Shown: positions 1 through 6,865 of the stretch, in pieces
How the letters are laid out: each line of letters opens with the position of its first letter
Numbering within the stretch: position 1 is the stretch's first letter
From: Vulcanimicrobiota bacterium
GTDB lineage: Bacteria > Vulcanimicrobiota > Vulcanimicrobiia > Vulcanimicrobiales > Vulcanimicrobiaceae
Length of the DNA: 13,683 nt
Assembly: GCA_019233165.1 (NCBI GenBank)
Contig: JAFAMS010000251.1
Span: 1-13,683 of the forward strand
Direction: 5' to 3'
Translations under genes and position numbers: made by a program
Notes under the pieces: generated by a model
What the model saw: the letters and a program-made list of their open reading frames with translations, nothing else
Database searches by the model: none
What the model was told of the DNA's origin: nothing

Positions 1-1285
1 CCTGCGCGGGTTCCAGCCGAAGAATGAACGCCTCGGCCAAGAAGTCCGCGACAGCTTCGCGGGTTGTCCGCGCGAACCCGAAATCGCCCAGCCACGCGTT
101 CGAGATGACCTCCGGCATCCGCGACCACGGCGTGAACGCACCGCGCGTCTGCAGTCGGTCGATGCCGGCCAGGCGCCCGTATGCGAAAGCGATCGCTTCG
201 TATTCGCGCCGCCCGAGCGCCCGGCCGGGCGGAAACGGCTTCCCGCCGAGCGCGTCCTCGAAGCTGCGGAACGAGCGCGCGTTGCGCGCGTGCGCGACGA
301 GCCGCGCTCCGGAGTTCCGCAAACGCGCCAGCACCGATTGGCCTACGTTCTGGAGCCCGTCGATCACGACCCATTGCGCGCCCTCGAGGTTCGTCCCCGC
401 GAAACGCTCGCCGAAGCGCTCGCGCCCGGCCTCGAGCCATGCCGCGCCCGCACCGATCACCGCCACCGATTCTGCGTCGGCGGGGACGTACGCAAAACAT
501 CCGTGCGCGTGTTCGAGCGCAGCGGTGGCGGCCCGGTCCGCGGGAGCGGGTTTTTTCCAAACATACGCGGCCCAGCGCGGTTCGCGCAGAACCTGGGGAA
601 AGCTCTCGTCGAGCGGGATCCACTTCGCCTCGCTCTCGTCGTCGATCGTGAGCTCGAGCCTGCGCGCGTCGGTGAAATAGGGCAGGTCGTACTCGCTGTG
701 CGCGTAGGTCTTCATCTTGCGCCGATACGCCGCCGCGCCGCCGAGTGCGGAGAAGTGCCAACCCCCGTCGACGACCTCGAGCTCGCTCTCGCCGCGCATG
801 CGCAGCTGACTGAACTTCCCGAACTTCTCCAGCTCCGCAAACGTCAGCGACCGCGTGCCGATCCACGGCTCCGGCCAAATGCGATTTACGTATCCGATCG
901 AGAGCCGCTGGCGATGACCGAGAAGCGGCTTGTGGCGCGGGCGCTGCCCGGCGTTAGCGGGATCCGGAATCTCGTCGGCGTCGCTGAGCAGGATCAAATC
1001 GTCGCCGGCGCAGCCGTCGAGAGCCTGCGCCAGATAATCGCGCTGCCCGAACTCGTTCTCCCACGGATCCGCGCTCGCCGGGCCCGGATAGACGAGTGCG
1101 ACGATCTTGCTGCTCCAAGGCGCGAAACGCTCACCGGCTGCCGAGAATGCGAGCGGTTTGGGCGCTCCACGAAACGTGAAGGGCGACTCGCAAACGACGA
1201 AACGATCGACGACGGAATCCAAAATGCGCATGCGCAACTCGAGCAAGTCGAGCTCGTCCGCGACGATGCAGCAGTCGTAGATCAC
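1..1285 (-). CDS. GT17-type glycosyltransferase fused to a methyltransferase-like domain (partial, C-terminus off left edge)
   Basis: I translated the minus strand by hand: it is open from a GTG at 1285 to the window edge, about 428 residues. The N-terminus (VIYDCCIVADELDLLELRMR) and the downstream PFTFRGAPKPL resemble the Glyco_transf_17 family. The expected metal/sugar-nucleotide motif is seen as LLSDADEIPD (D102, D104), and a family-like GGWHFS follows at W176-H177. GT17 enzymes transfer N-acetylglucosamine in eukaryotic N-glycans; the acceptor of the bacterial homologues is not established, so the substrate here is unknown. From about residue 272 a second domain begins (VAVIGAGA, then GAQWVVIDGLQ and GARLVAHARNARS), which looks like a degenerate Rossmann/methyltransferase fold similar to the neighbouring 163-residue protein. 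The GTG start overlaps that gene's stop (GTGA), implying translational coupling. No membrane segment is visible. Family call is fairly sure; function is not. Confidence 0.85.
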   Translation of the reverse strand, partial: MIYDCCIVADELDLLELRMRILDSVVDRFVVCESPFTFRGAPKPLAFSAAGERFAPWSSKIVALVYPGPASADPWENEFGQRDYLAQALDGCAGDDLILLSDADEIPDPANAGQRPRHKPLLGHRQRLSIGYVNRIWPEPWIGTRSLTFAELEKFGKFSQLRMRGESELEVVDGGWHFSALGGAAAYRRKMKTYAHSEYDLPYFTDARRLELTIDDESEAKWIPLDESFPQVLREPRWAAYVWKKPAPADRAATAALEHAHGCFAYVPADAESVAVIGAGAAWLEAGRERFGERFAGTNLEGAQWVVIDGLQNVGQSVLARLRNSGARLVAHARNARSFRSFEDALGGKPFPPGRALGRREYEAIAFAYGRLAGIDRLQTRGAFTPWSRMPEVISNAWLGDFGFARTTREAVADFLAEAFILRLEPAQ

Positions 1286-1773
1286 GCCGGGTCGGCGATC
1301 ACGACGTACGCGAGGGCGCGCGCGCGCGCGAGCGTCTCGGCATCGCGGAAGCGAAAGACGAGCCCCGCCGGCGTCCCGATTTCGACCGGGAACGCGGAGG
1401 GCGCCGGAAACGATTCGTCCTCGAGCGGATCGACCGTAAGCGGCGACCATCCGGCGGCGCGAAAAAGCGGCTCGAGCTCGGCGCGAACGAGCGGATGTCC
1501 CGCTGCGGCCGGCGAGCCGGCGTACAGCTCGGCGAGCGCGCGCAGCGACGCGGCGTTCTGGACGAGCGCGAAGAGCCGCGCGCCCGGCGCAGCCTTCCGA
1601 ATTGCCGTGAGAACGTCCGCGGGAGCGGCGGCATCTTCGAGGCCGGACAAGAACACGTTCTGGGCTCCGCGCAGCGTGCCCAGCTCCAGCTCCGCCGCCG
1701 CATCCAGTACGGCCAGCGACGTTCCCGGTGGGAAACCGCGCAGGACCGCGTCGCGCAGCTCGGCGGCGATCAC
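1282..1773 (-). CDS. Degenerate methyltransferase-like protein, 163 aa
   Basis: Small soluble protein starting at GTG 1773, the first in-frame start after the rpmE stop, 18 bases downstream of it. Visible pattern: TSLAVLDAAAELELG (a Rossmann-like strand and acidic loop near residues 18-32), GAQNVFLSGLED (36-47), GARLFALVQNAASLRAL (68-84), then a region ending near GWSPLTVDPLEDE. This layout resembles the C-terminal part of class I SAM-dependent methyltransferases found with bacterial glycosyltransferases, but the glycine-rich SAM motif is absent, so it may not be catalytic. It aligns by eye with residues 272-428 of the downstream glycosyltransferase, and its stop overlaps that gene's GTG. I infer a partner or accessory role in the same glycosylation step. 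No Shine-Dalgarno sequence is visible. It could equally be a truncated or very divergent methyltransferase. Confidence 0.7.
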   Translation of the reverse strand: MIAAELRDAVLRGFPPGTSLAVLDAAAELELGTLRGAQNVFLSGLEDAAAPADVLTAIRKAAPGARLFALVQNAASLRALAELYAGSPAAAGHPLVRAELEPLFRAAGWSPLTVDPLEDESFPAPSAFPVEIGTPAGLVFRFRDAETLARARALAYVVIADPA

Positions 1774-1791
1774 CGTGCGCTGCGGCGAGCG

Positions 1792-2070
1792 CTAGGCTTC
1801 GGCTGCGGCCTTGGCGGCCTCGCGCGCGGCTTTGCGCGCAGCGGCTTCTTCCTTTTTCTTTCCGGCAGCGGCGAGCCGCTGATTGAACTTATCGACCCGG
1901 CCGGCGGTGTCGACGAACTTCTGGGTCCCGGTGAACAGCGGATGACACGCCGAGCAAATCTCGACGTGAATCTCGGGAAGGGTCGATCCGGTCGTAAAGG
2001 TGTTCCCGCAGTTGCAGACAACGCGGGCGCTCGGATGCCACTTCGGATGGATCTTCTCTTTCACAGCCAC
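1792..2070 (-). CDS. rpmE: 50S ribosomal protein L31, zinc-binding type
   Basis: L31 binds the large ribosomal subunit near the central protuberance and helps form an intersubunit bridge. The protein contains KEKIHPKWH, the zinc ligands CNC (C19, C21) and CSAC (C39, C42), and HPLFTG followed by the conserved GRVDKFNQR, so it is the C+ (zinc) form. Two in-frame GTG starts exist: 2070 (92 aa) and 2064 (90 aa). The second gives the usual MKEKIHPK N-terminus and places the last two cysteines at 37 and 40, as in E. coli L31, so it may be the true start. The C-terminus carries about 25 extra Ala/Lys/Glu residues of low complexity. A TATAAT box lies 3 bases upstream of the first GTG and no ribosome binding site is visible, suggesting leaderless translation. 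Confidence 0.95.
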   Translation of the reverse strand: MAVKEKIHPKWHPSARVVCNCGNTFTTGSTLPEIHVEICSACHPLFTGTQKFVDTAGRVDKFNQRLAAAGKKKEEAAARKAAREAAKAAAEA

Positions 2071-2073
2071 AAG

Positions 2074-2079
2074 ATTATA
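2074..2079 (-). promoter_or_regulatory. Putative -10 box of rpmE (leaderless)
   Basis: The minus strand reads a perfect TATAAT here. Transcription would be expected to begin about 7 bases downstream, near 2067-2064, which is at the second GTG of rpmE. No convincing -35 hexamer is visible. A 5-bp inverted repeat, GGGCG-caagt-CGCCC at 2085-2099, lies just upstream and could be an operator, but short GC-rich palindromes are common in this DNA. Confidence 0.5.
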
Positions 2080-2127
2080 GCACCGGGCGCAAGTCGCCCC
2101 GGGCAGGGCGCGCTCGCGCGCTGCGGG

Positions 2128-2133
2128 TATCGT
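2128..2133 (+). promoter_or_regulatory. Possible -10 element (TATCGT) of the secreted-protein gene
   Basis: TATCGT lies 8 bases before the ATG at 2142, which would put the transcript start at or just before the start codon. No Shine-Dalgarno or clear -35 sequence is present in the 71-base divergent gap. This is weak evidence: it rests on position and on the mirror-image arrangement of the rpmE box. Confidence 0.3.
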
Positions 2134-2141
2134 AGCGGGTC

Positions 2142-2759
2142 ATGAGATTCGGTCCGTCCCGCTTCGGGCTGCTCGTCGCGGCCGCGCTTCTGGTCGCCTC
2201 GCCAAGCCGAGGAGGCGCGCAGAACGTTCCGCCGACCCCTCCGCCGCCACTCCCCGGGAATCCGACCGCGACCCCTGCGATCGTCCTGCCTGCGACCGCG
2301 GCGCCGACCGCGCTGCCGACGCTCCCGGTGACGGCAGCACCATCGCCGACGCCGGCTCCGCGGCGCGGCCGGCGCGCCGAGCCTAGCGGATCTCCGAATC
2401 CGTCGCCGACCGGGAGCGCCGCCGCGACTCCGGCGCCGCCGCAATTCACGACCCTCGACGGCGTGTGGGAACTCGAGATGCAGACGCGCGCCAAGACGTA
2501 CTACTCGCACCTCACGCTCAAGCAAAGCGGTGCGGCCGGTTCCGATATCACCGGGATGTGGCTGCGCGAGAACAAGAAACTCCCGCTCACGGGGACGTTC
2601 GACGGGCGGCTCTTCAAGTTCACGGTTACGGACGGCGCCGTCCAGTACACGCTCTCGGGGTACGTCGAGAATTTCAGCGATATCGTCGGGCTGATCACCG
2701 ACGGAAAGAACCAGACCGCGTTCACCGCCGAACACCGCAAGCGCGAAAAGACGTTCTAG
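2142..2759 (+). CDS. Secreted protein with Pro/Thr-rich linker and beta-rich C-terminal domain
   Basis: Not assigned to a named family. The N-terminus has a Sec signal peptide: basic start (MRFGPSRFG), hydrophobic core (LLVAAALLVASP) and a likely cleavage near residue 26-27 (GGAQN). Residues about 28-105 are a low-complexity Pro/Thr/Ala/Ser linker containing repeated TP and PT units and a basic patch (PRRGRRA). The last 100 residues form a compact domain (TTLDGVWELEMQTR, then YYSHLTLKQSG, ITGMWLREN, LTGTFDGRLFKFTV), whose alternating strands suggest a small lipocalin-like or similar beta barrel. That fold is an inference from pattern only. No lipobox is present, so the protein is probably exported to the periplasm or beyond. 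The stop lies 6 bases before metY, so the gene may lead the operon, but no functional link to it is evident. Confidence 0.8.
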   Translation: MRFGPSRFGLLVAAALLVASPSRGGAQNVPPTPPPPLPGNPTATPAIVLPATAAPTALPTLPVTAAPSPTPAPRRGRRAEPSGSPNPSPTGSAAATPAPPQFTTLDGVWELEMQTRAKTYYSHLTLKQSGAAGSDITGMWLRENKKLPLTGTFDGRLFKFTVTDGAVQYTLSGYVENFSDIVGLITDGKNQTAFTAEHRKREKTF

Positions 2760-2765
2760 ACGACC

Positions 2766-4082
2766 ATGCATCAAGACCGCGAGTTCGGATTCCGAACCCG
2801 GGCGCTCCATGCAGGCTCGCCGCCCGACCCGGCAACGGGCGCGCGCGCGCTTCCTATTTATATGACCACGAGTTTCGTCTTCGATTCGACCGAGCACGCG
2901 GCCGAGCTGTTCGCGCTGCGCACGTACGGGAACATCTATAGCCGGATCGGGAACCCGACCGTTGCCGCATTCGAAGAGAAGATCGCAAGCCTCGAAGGGG
3001 GTCTGGGGGGAGTCGCTACGTCCAGTGGGCTCTCGGCGCAACTCTGCACGGTTCTCGCACTCGCGCAGAGCGGCGACCACATCGTCACCTCGGCGAACCT
3101 CTACGGCGGAACGGTCACGCAGTTCGGCGTCACGCTGAAGCGGATGGGGATCGAAGCGAGCTTCGTCCCCGGCGGCGAGCCCGGGCCGCTCGCGGCAGCG
3201 ATCCGCCCGAATACGCGGCTGCTCTTCACGGAGACGATCGGGAACCCGGCCGGCAACGTCGCCGATCTCGCGACGCTCGCGAGCGTCGCGCACGAGCACG
3301 GGATCCCGCTCGTCGTCGACAACACGTTCGCGTCGCCGTATCTGTGCCGTCCGATCGAGTGGGGCGCCGACATCGTCGTCCATTCGGCGACGAAGTTCAT
3401 CGGCGGACACGGAACCGCGCTGGGCGGCGCGATCGTCGAGAGCGGGAAGTTCGATTGGAACGCCGGGCGGCATCCGCTGCTCTCGCAGCCGAGCCCCGGC
3501 TATCACGACATGAACTTCGCGGAGACCTTCGGCGAGTACGCGTTCCTCATGCGCGTCCGCGCGGAGGTGCTGCGCGACGTCGGTTCGGCGCTCTCGCCGA
3601 TGAACGCCTGGCTTCTCGTCCAGGGGCTCGAAACGCTCGCATTGCGGATGCAGCAACACTGCGAGAACGCCGTCGAGATCGCGCGGTGGCTGCGCGGCCG
3701 CGAGGAAGTCGCATGGGTTTCGTACGCGGGACTCGACGATTCCGAATTCGCGCCGCGCGTCAAGAAATATCTCCCGCTAGGTGCGGGCTCGATCTTCACC
3801 TTCGGATTGCGCGGCGGCCGCGACGCCGGCCGTGCGTTCATCGAGGGGCTCGAGTTGTGGAGCCATCTCGCGAACGTCGGCGACGCCAAGAGTCTCGTGA
3901 TCCATCCGGCGACGACGACGCACCAGCAGCTCTCCGACGAGGAGCTCGTCGCTTCCGGGGTGACGCCGGAGACGATCCGCCTCTCGGTCGGCCTCGAAGA
4001 CGTCGCCGATCTGATTTGGGACCTCGAGAACGGGCTTGCCGCGGCGCGCAACGTTTCCGCGCCGAAAGCCGCAGCGGGATGA
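2766..4082 (+). CDS. metY: O-acetylhomoserine sulfhydrylase (aminocarboxypropyltransferase)
   Basis: PLP enzyme of the Cys/Met metabolism (gamma) family, 438 aa, the usual length for MetY. The known family reaction is O-acetyl-L-homoserine plus sulfide giving homocysteine plus acetate, the direct sulfhydrylation route to methionine. Visible motifs: RALHAG near the N-terminus, the YSRIGNPT segment with the cofactor-phosphate tyrosine and arginine, VVDNTFASPYLCRP, and HSATKFIGGHG with the PLP-binding lysine K210. The NAGRHPLLSQPSPGYH insertion before the C-terminal domain is typical of MetY rather than cystathionine synthase or lyase. The ATG follows the previous stop by 6 bases without a Shine-Dalgarno sequence, and the gene ends in an ATGA overlap with the CoA-binding protein gene. 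O-succinylhomoserine or another activated homoserine is a possible alternative substrate. Confidence 0.92.
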   Translation: MHQDREFGFRTRALHAGSPPDPATGARALPIYMTTSFVFDSTEHAAELFALRTYGNIYSRIGNPTVAAFEEKIASLEGGLGGVATSSGLSAQLCTVLALAQSGDHIVTSANLYGGTVTQFGVTLKRMGIEASFVPGGEPGPLAAAIRPNTRLLFTETIGNPAGNVADLATLASVAHEHGIPLVVDNTFASPYLCRPIEWGADIVVHSATKFIGGHGTALGGAIVESGKFDWNAGRHPLLSQPSPGYHDMNFAETFGEYAFLMRVRAEVLRDVGSALSPMNAWLLVQGLETLALRMQQHCENAVEIARWLRGREEVAWVSYAGLDDSEFAPRVKKYLPLGAGSIFTFGLRGGRDAGRAFIEGLELWSHLANVGDAKSLVIHPATTTHQQLSDEELVASGVTPETIRLSVGLEDVADLIWDLENGLAAARNVSAPKAAAG

Positions 4083-4564
4083 TCCTGAGGACGATCGCGC
4101 AGCGCGCGGCGCTGCTCCAGCGCTCGAAGACCGTCGCGATGGTCGGCGCGTCCCCGAACCCGACGCGGCCGAGCTATTTCGTCTTCTCCTACTTGCGCAC
4201 GCGTGGCCGCCTCGACGTCACGCCGATCAACCCCGCGATCGCCGCGATCGACGGCGTCAAGGCGTATCCCTCACTGACCGCGTACGCGCAGGAACGCGGG
4301 ACGCCCGATATCGTCGACGTCTTTCGGCGCCCCGACCAGGTGCTCCCAATCGTCGATGAGGCGATCGCGGTGCGCGCTGCGGCGATCTGGTTTCAGTACG
4401 GCGTCATCAACGAGGAAGCGATCCGGCGTGCCGACGCCGCGGGACTCGACGTCGTCGTCGACCGCTGCATCAAGGTCGAGTCGGCACGCTTCGACGGCGG
4501 TCTGGCCGTCGGCGGCCTCAACTCGCAACTGATCTCGTCGCGCCGGCGTGTCGCGCCACGCTGA
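4079..4564 (+). CDS. CoA-binding domain protein, YccU type
   Basis: 161-aa single-domain Rossmann protein of the CoA_binding_2 family (similar to the CoA-binding domain of succinyl-CoA synthetase alpha). Motifs: VAMVGASPNPTRPSY (residues 19-33), VTPINPA, the family-typical DVFRRPDQV, then AIWFQYGVINEEA and VVDRCIKVE. The family is small, cytoplasmic and not known to be catalytic by itself; its role is unknown. Start ATG 4079 overlaps the metY stop (ATGA); an open frame continues upstream through metY but is only antiphase readthrough. A CoA-binding protein next to an O-acetylhomoserine sulfhydrylase is, to my knowledge, a recurring arrangement, suggesting a link to the acetyl or sulfur chemistry there. 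Its 3' end overlaps the LuxE-like gene by 17 bases. Confidence 0.88.
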   Translation: MILRTIAQRAALLQRSKTVAMVGASPNPTRPSYFVFSYLRTRGRLDVTPINPAIAAIDGVKAYPSLTAYAQERGTPDIVDVFRRPDQVLPIVDEAIAVRAAAIWFQYGVINEEAIRRADAAGLDVVVDRCIKVESARFDGGLAVGGLNSQLISSRRRVAPR

Positions 4565-5651
4565 AGCCGCCGCGCTCGACGCGCGCATCCTCGCGGCGAT
4601 CGAGGGCCGCGCGCTCGACGACGCCGGATTCGACGCGCTGGCGCGCGACCTGTTCGTTCACCAGGTTCGCTACAACCCCGTTTATGCGAAGTACGCGGCG
4701 ACCTTCGGGTTCGACGAGCGCACGCTCCCGCCCGATTGGCGCGCGATCCCCGCGCTCCCGACGGTAGCGTTCAAAGAAGCGACCGTCGCGGCGTTCGACG
4801 TTACGAACGCTGCCTTGCGCTTCGAGACGAGTGGAACGACGGCGGCCGAGAGCGGGAAACATTACTTTGAGACGCCGGCGCTGTACGACGCGGCGTTGCT
4901 CGCCGGTTTCGATCGCGCGATGCTTGCGGACGGCGCCGCCTTGCGCTATCTGCTCCTCGTCCCGCGCCGCAACACGTCGTCGCTGGGATACATGATGCGC
5001 AAGGTCTCCGCCGAGCGCGGCGACGGGCGGACGGGATGGTTTCTCGTCGACGATGCGCTCGAGCTCGATCGATTCCTCGATGCGATACGCGCGGCCTACG
5101 ACGCGCGCGTCCCGGTCTGCGTCGCGGGGACCGCCTTCGCGTTCGTCGCGCTCGTCGCGGCGCTGGGTTCGCGGGGGATCGCGCTGCGCGCGCGTCCGGG
5201 CTCGAGAATCATGGAAACGGGCGGCTTCAAAGGACGGACGCAATCGGTCGAGCGCGGCGTTCTGTACGCGACGCTCTCCCAGCGGTTGGGGATTTCCACC
5301 GAACGAATCGTCGCCGAATACGGGATGACCGAGCTGAGCAGCCAGTACTACGACGATCTTACGTTCGGCGCGAGCACGGGACCGAACGCCGAGCGATTCA
5401 AGGCCGGGCCGCCCTGGATGCGCCCGCTGGTCGTCGGCGCCGACGGTCGCGAGGTTCCGGTCGGTGAAATCGGGGCGCTCCGTCACGTCGATCTCGCGAA
5501 CCGCGCCTCCGCGGTCGCGATTGCGACCGAAGATCTCGCAGTGCGCGCTTTGGACGGCCGCTTCGTTTTGCTCGGACGCGATGCGGAAGCACGGCTGCGC
5601 GGCTGCTCGCTCGATTCCGAAGATCTCATCGCCCCGACCCGACAGGCGTGA
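4548..5651 (+). CDS. LuxE-type acyl-protein synthetase
   Basis: 367 aa, close to the length of LuxE (long-chain-fatty-acid-protein ligase). LuxE enzymes use ATP to form an acyl-adenylate and then load the acyl group on a cysteine for transfer to the reductase LuxC. Visible ANL-like motifs: FETSGTT (92-98), METGGFKGR (222-230) and EYGMTELSSQ (257-266). Near the C-terminus RGCSL carries C353, 15 residues from the end; in Photobacterium LuxE the acylated cysteine is also close to the C-terminus, so C353 is the likely acceptor. Start is GTG 4548 inside the CoA-binding gene; no better start is available before the conserved N-terminal region, and no ribosome binding site is clear. No luciferase genes are nearby, so the acid substrate is open. 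An aryl- or other acyl-activating ligase of the PaaK-like group is the main alternative. Confidence 0.88.
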   Translation: MSRHAEAAALDARILAAIEGRALDDAGFDALARDLFVHQVRYNPVYAKYAATFGFDERTLPPDWRAIPALPTVAFKEATVAAFDVTNAALRFETSGTTAAESGKHYFETPALYDAALLAGFDRAMLADGAALRYLLLVPRRNTSSLGYMMRKVSAERGDGRTGWFLVDDALELDRFLDAIRAAYDARVPVCVAGTAFAFVALVAALGSRGIALRARPGSRIMETGGFKGRTQSVERGVLYATLSQRLGISTERIVAEYGMTELSSQYYDDLTFGASTGPNAERFKAGPPWMRPLVVGADGREVPVGEIGALRHVDLANRASAVAIATEDLAVRALDGRFVLLGRDAEARLRGCSLDSEDLIAPTRQA

Positions 5652-6865
5652 AGGCCGCGCTTCGTTCGAGCGCACTCGTTCGCGCCGTCACCGACGCGGC
5701 GGGACGATGGGCCGACGCGGACTTCCCGCCCCGCGTCCGAATCACCGGCGCGATCGCATCGCGAACCGGATACTCGACGCCGGTCGTCGAGTACGCGCTC
5801 GACCGGTTGTTCGTGCCGCTCGACGCCGCGACGCTCGAATCGGTTTTGGCAGAAGAGCTCGGGGGACTCGAGGCGCTCGAGGGCTTCGTTCCGCGGGCGG
5901 GCGGGATTCGAGCGCGCGCGTATCCGGTCGGACGCGTCGCGATCGTCTCGAGCGAGACCACGATCGGCGTCGCACTTGCCCCGGCGGTCTTCGCTCTCTG
6001 CGCGGGATGCTCGGTCCTAGTGAAAGATCGTGAAGACGCGCTGATCGGCGCCTTCTTCGCCACGCTCGCGGAAGAGTACCCGGAGCTGCGCGCGGTCGCG
6101 CGGGCGGAGCACTGGACCGGAGGCGACGCTTCGCCGTCGGATCAGGCGCTCCGCTTCGCCGACGCCGTCGTCGCATTCGGACGCGACGCGACGCTCGCCG
6201 AGATTCGCGGACTCCTCCGGCCGGGCGCGCGCTTCGTCGGCTACGGTCATCGCGCGACGATCGGCTATCTCGCGCGCGGCTCGCTCGACGACGAAGCCTC
6301 GGCGCGCCGTGCCGCGCGTGGGGCGGCGCGCGATCTCGTCCTGTACGACGGCGAAGGCTGCATGTCGTTGCACGCGCTTTTCGTCGAACGCGGAGCCACG
6401 ATCGACGCCGAGCGCTTTGCGGCGACGCTCATCGAAGAGGTCGAAACCGCGGCAGTCGAGTTTCCGATCGTGCGGATCGATCCGCGGATCAGCCCGTATC
6501 TCGCCGGCGTCGCGTTTCGCAGCGCGCTCGGCGCCGGTGGGCCGCGCGTGTTCCGCACGTCGGGCGGCGATGCGACGCTCGTCGTCGATCCGCCGCACCG
6601 GCACGCGCCGCCGTTTCTCCCGCGCGTCCTCCCGATCTACACGGTCGAGGGGCCGTCAGAGTGCGAGGAGTACGTCCGCAGCCATGGGCTCCCGCTCGAA
6701 GCCTTCGGAACCGGCGACGTCGACGATGCGATGCGCGCCCTCGGTGCGGCGCTCGGCGCCGTCCGGATCGCGCGCTTCGGCGAGCTGCAAGCTCCGAGTC
6801 CGAGTCTGCCGCACGGCGGCCGCGCGCGCGTGAGCGATTTCGTGCGCTGGGTCGCGAGCGACTAG
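5648..6865 (+). CDS. LuxC-type acyl-CoA (acyl-protein) reductase
   Basis: 405-aa member of the LuxC branch of the aldehyde dehydrogenase superfamily, shorter than classical LuxC (about 480 aa). LuxC reduces an acyl group received from LuxE or from acyl-CoA to the aldehyde with NADPH, through a covalent acyl-cysteine. The nucleotide-binding region is visible as RAYPVGRVAIVSSETTIGVA followed by CAGCSVLVKDRE (about residues 90-128). The catalytic cysteine is C238 in YDGEGCMSLHALFVE, and a C-terminal IYTVEGPSECEEYV segment fits the family. Start GTG 5648 overlaps the LuxE stop as GTGA, so the two are surely co-translated, consistent with their known complex. The stop TAG shares a base with the next GTG. 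Physiological substrate unknown. Confidence 0.88.
   Translation: MKAALRSSALVRAVTDAAGRWADADFPPRVRITGAIASRTGYSTPVVEYALDRLFVPLDAATLESVLAEELGGLEALEGFVPRAGGIRARAYPVGRVAIVSSETTIGVALAPAVFALCAGCSVLVKDREDALIGAFFATLAEEYPELRAVARAEHWTGGDASPSDQALRFADAVVAFGRDATLAEIRGLLRPGARFVGYGHRATIGYLARGSLDDEASARRAARGAARDLVLYDGEGCMSLHALFVERGATIDAERFAATLIEEVETAAVEFPIVRIDPRISPYLAGVAFRSALGAGGPRVFRTSGGDATLVVDPPHRHAPPFLPRVLPIYTVEGPSECEEYVRSHGLPLEAFGTGDVDDAMRALGAALGAVRIARFGELQAPSPSLPHGGRARVSDFVRWVASD

Noticed and set aside
1316..1330. Alternating GC run of 15 bases
   Set aside because: It encodes the ARARA stretch of the methyltransferase-like protein and is expected by chance in such GC-rich coding DNA; no sign of a functional repeat.
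290..1795. Long plus-strand open frame (501 codons) opposite the glycosyltransferase
   Set aside because: The minus-strand reading has GT17 motifs and coupled starts and stops; the plus-strand product is Arg/Ala-rich without recognisable motifs, a typical high-GC shadow.
2061..3659. Minus-strand open frame of 532 codons opposite metY and the secreted-protein gene
   Set aside because: metY is unmistakable on the plus strand; the antisense product is Arg-rich and motif-free.
3344..4078. Upstream in-frame extension of the CoA-binding protein inside metY
   Set aside because: Translates to Arg-rich noise in a second phase of metY; ATG 4079 with an ATGA overlap is the natural start.
6661..6864. 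Upstream in-frame extension of the aminotransferase inside luxC
   Set aside because: Out-of-phase reading of conserved luxC sequence; family homology begins after GTG 6865.
4548..6865. Bioluminescence (lux) operon
   Set aside because: Only LuxE- and LuxC-like genes are present; no luciferase subunits or flavin reductase, and these two families occur widely outside light production.
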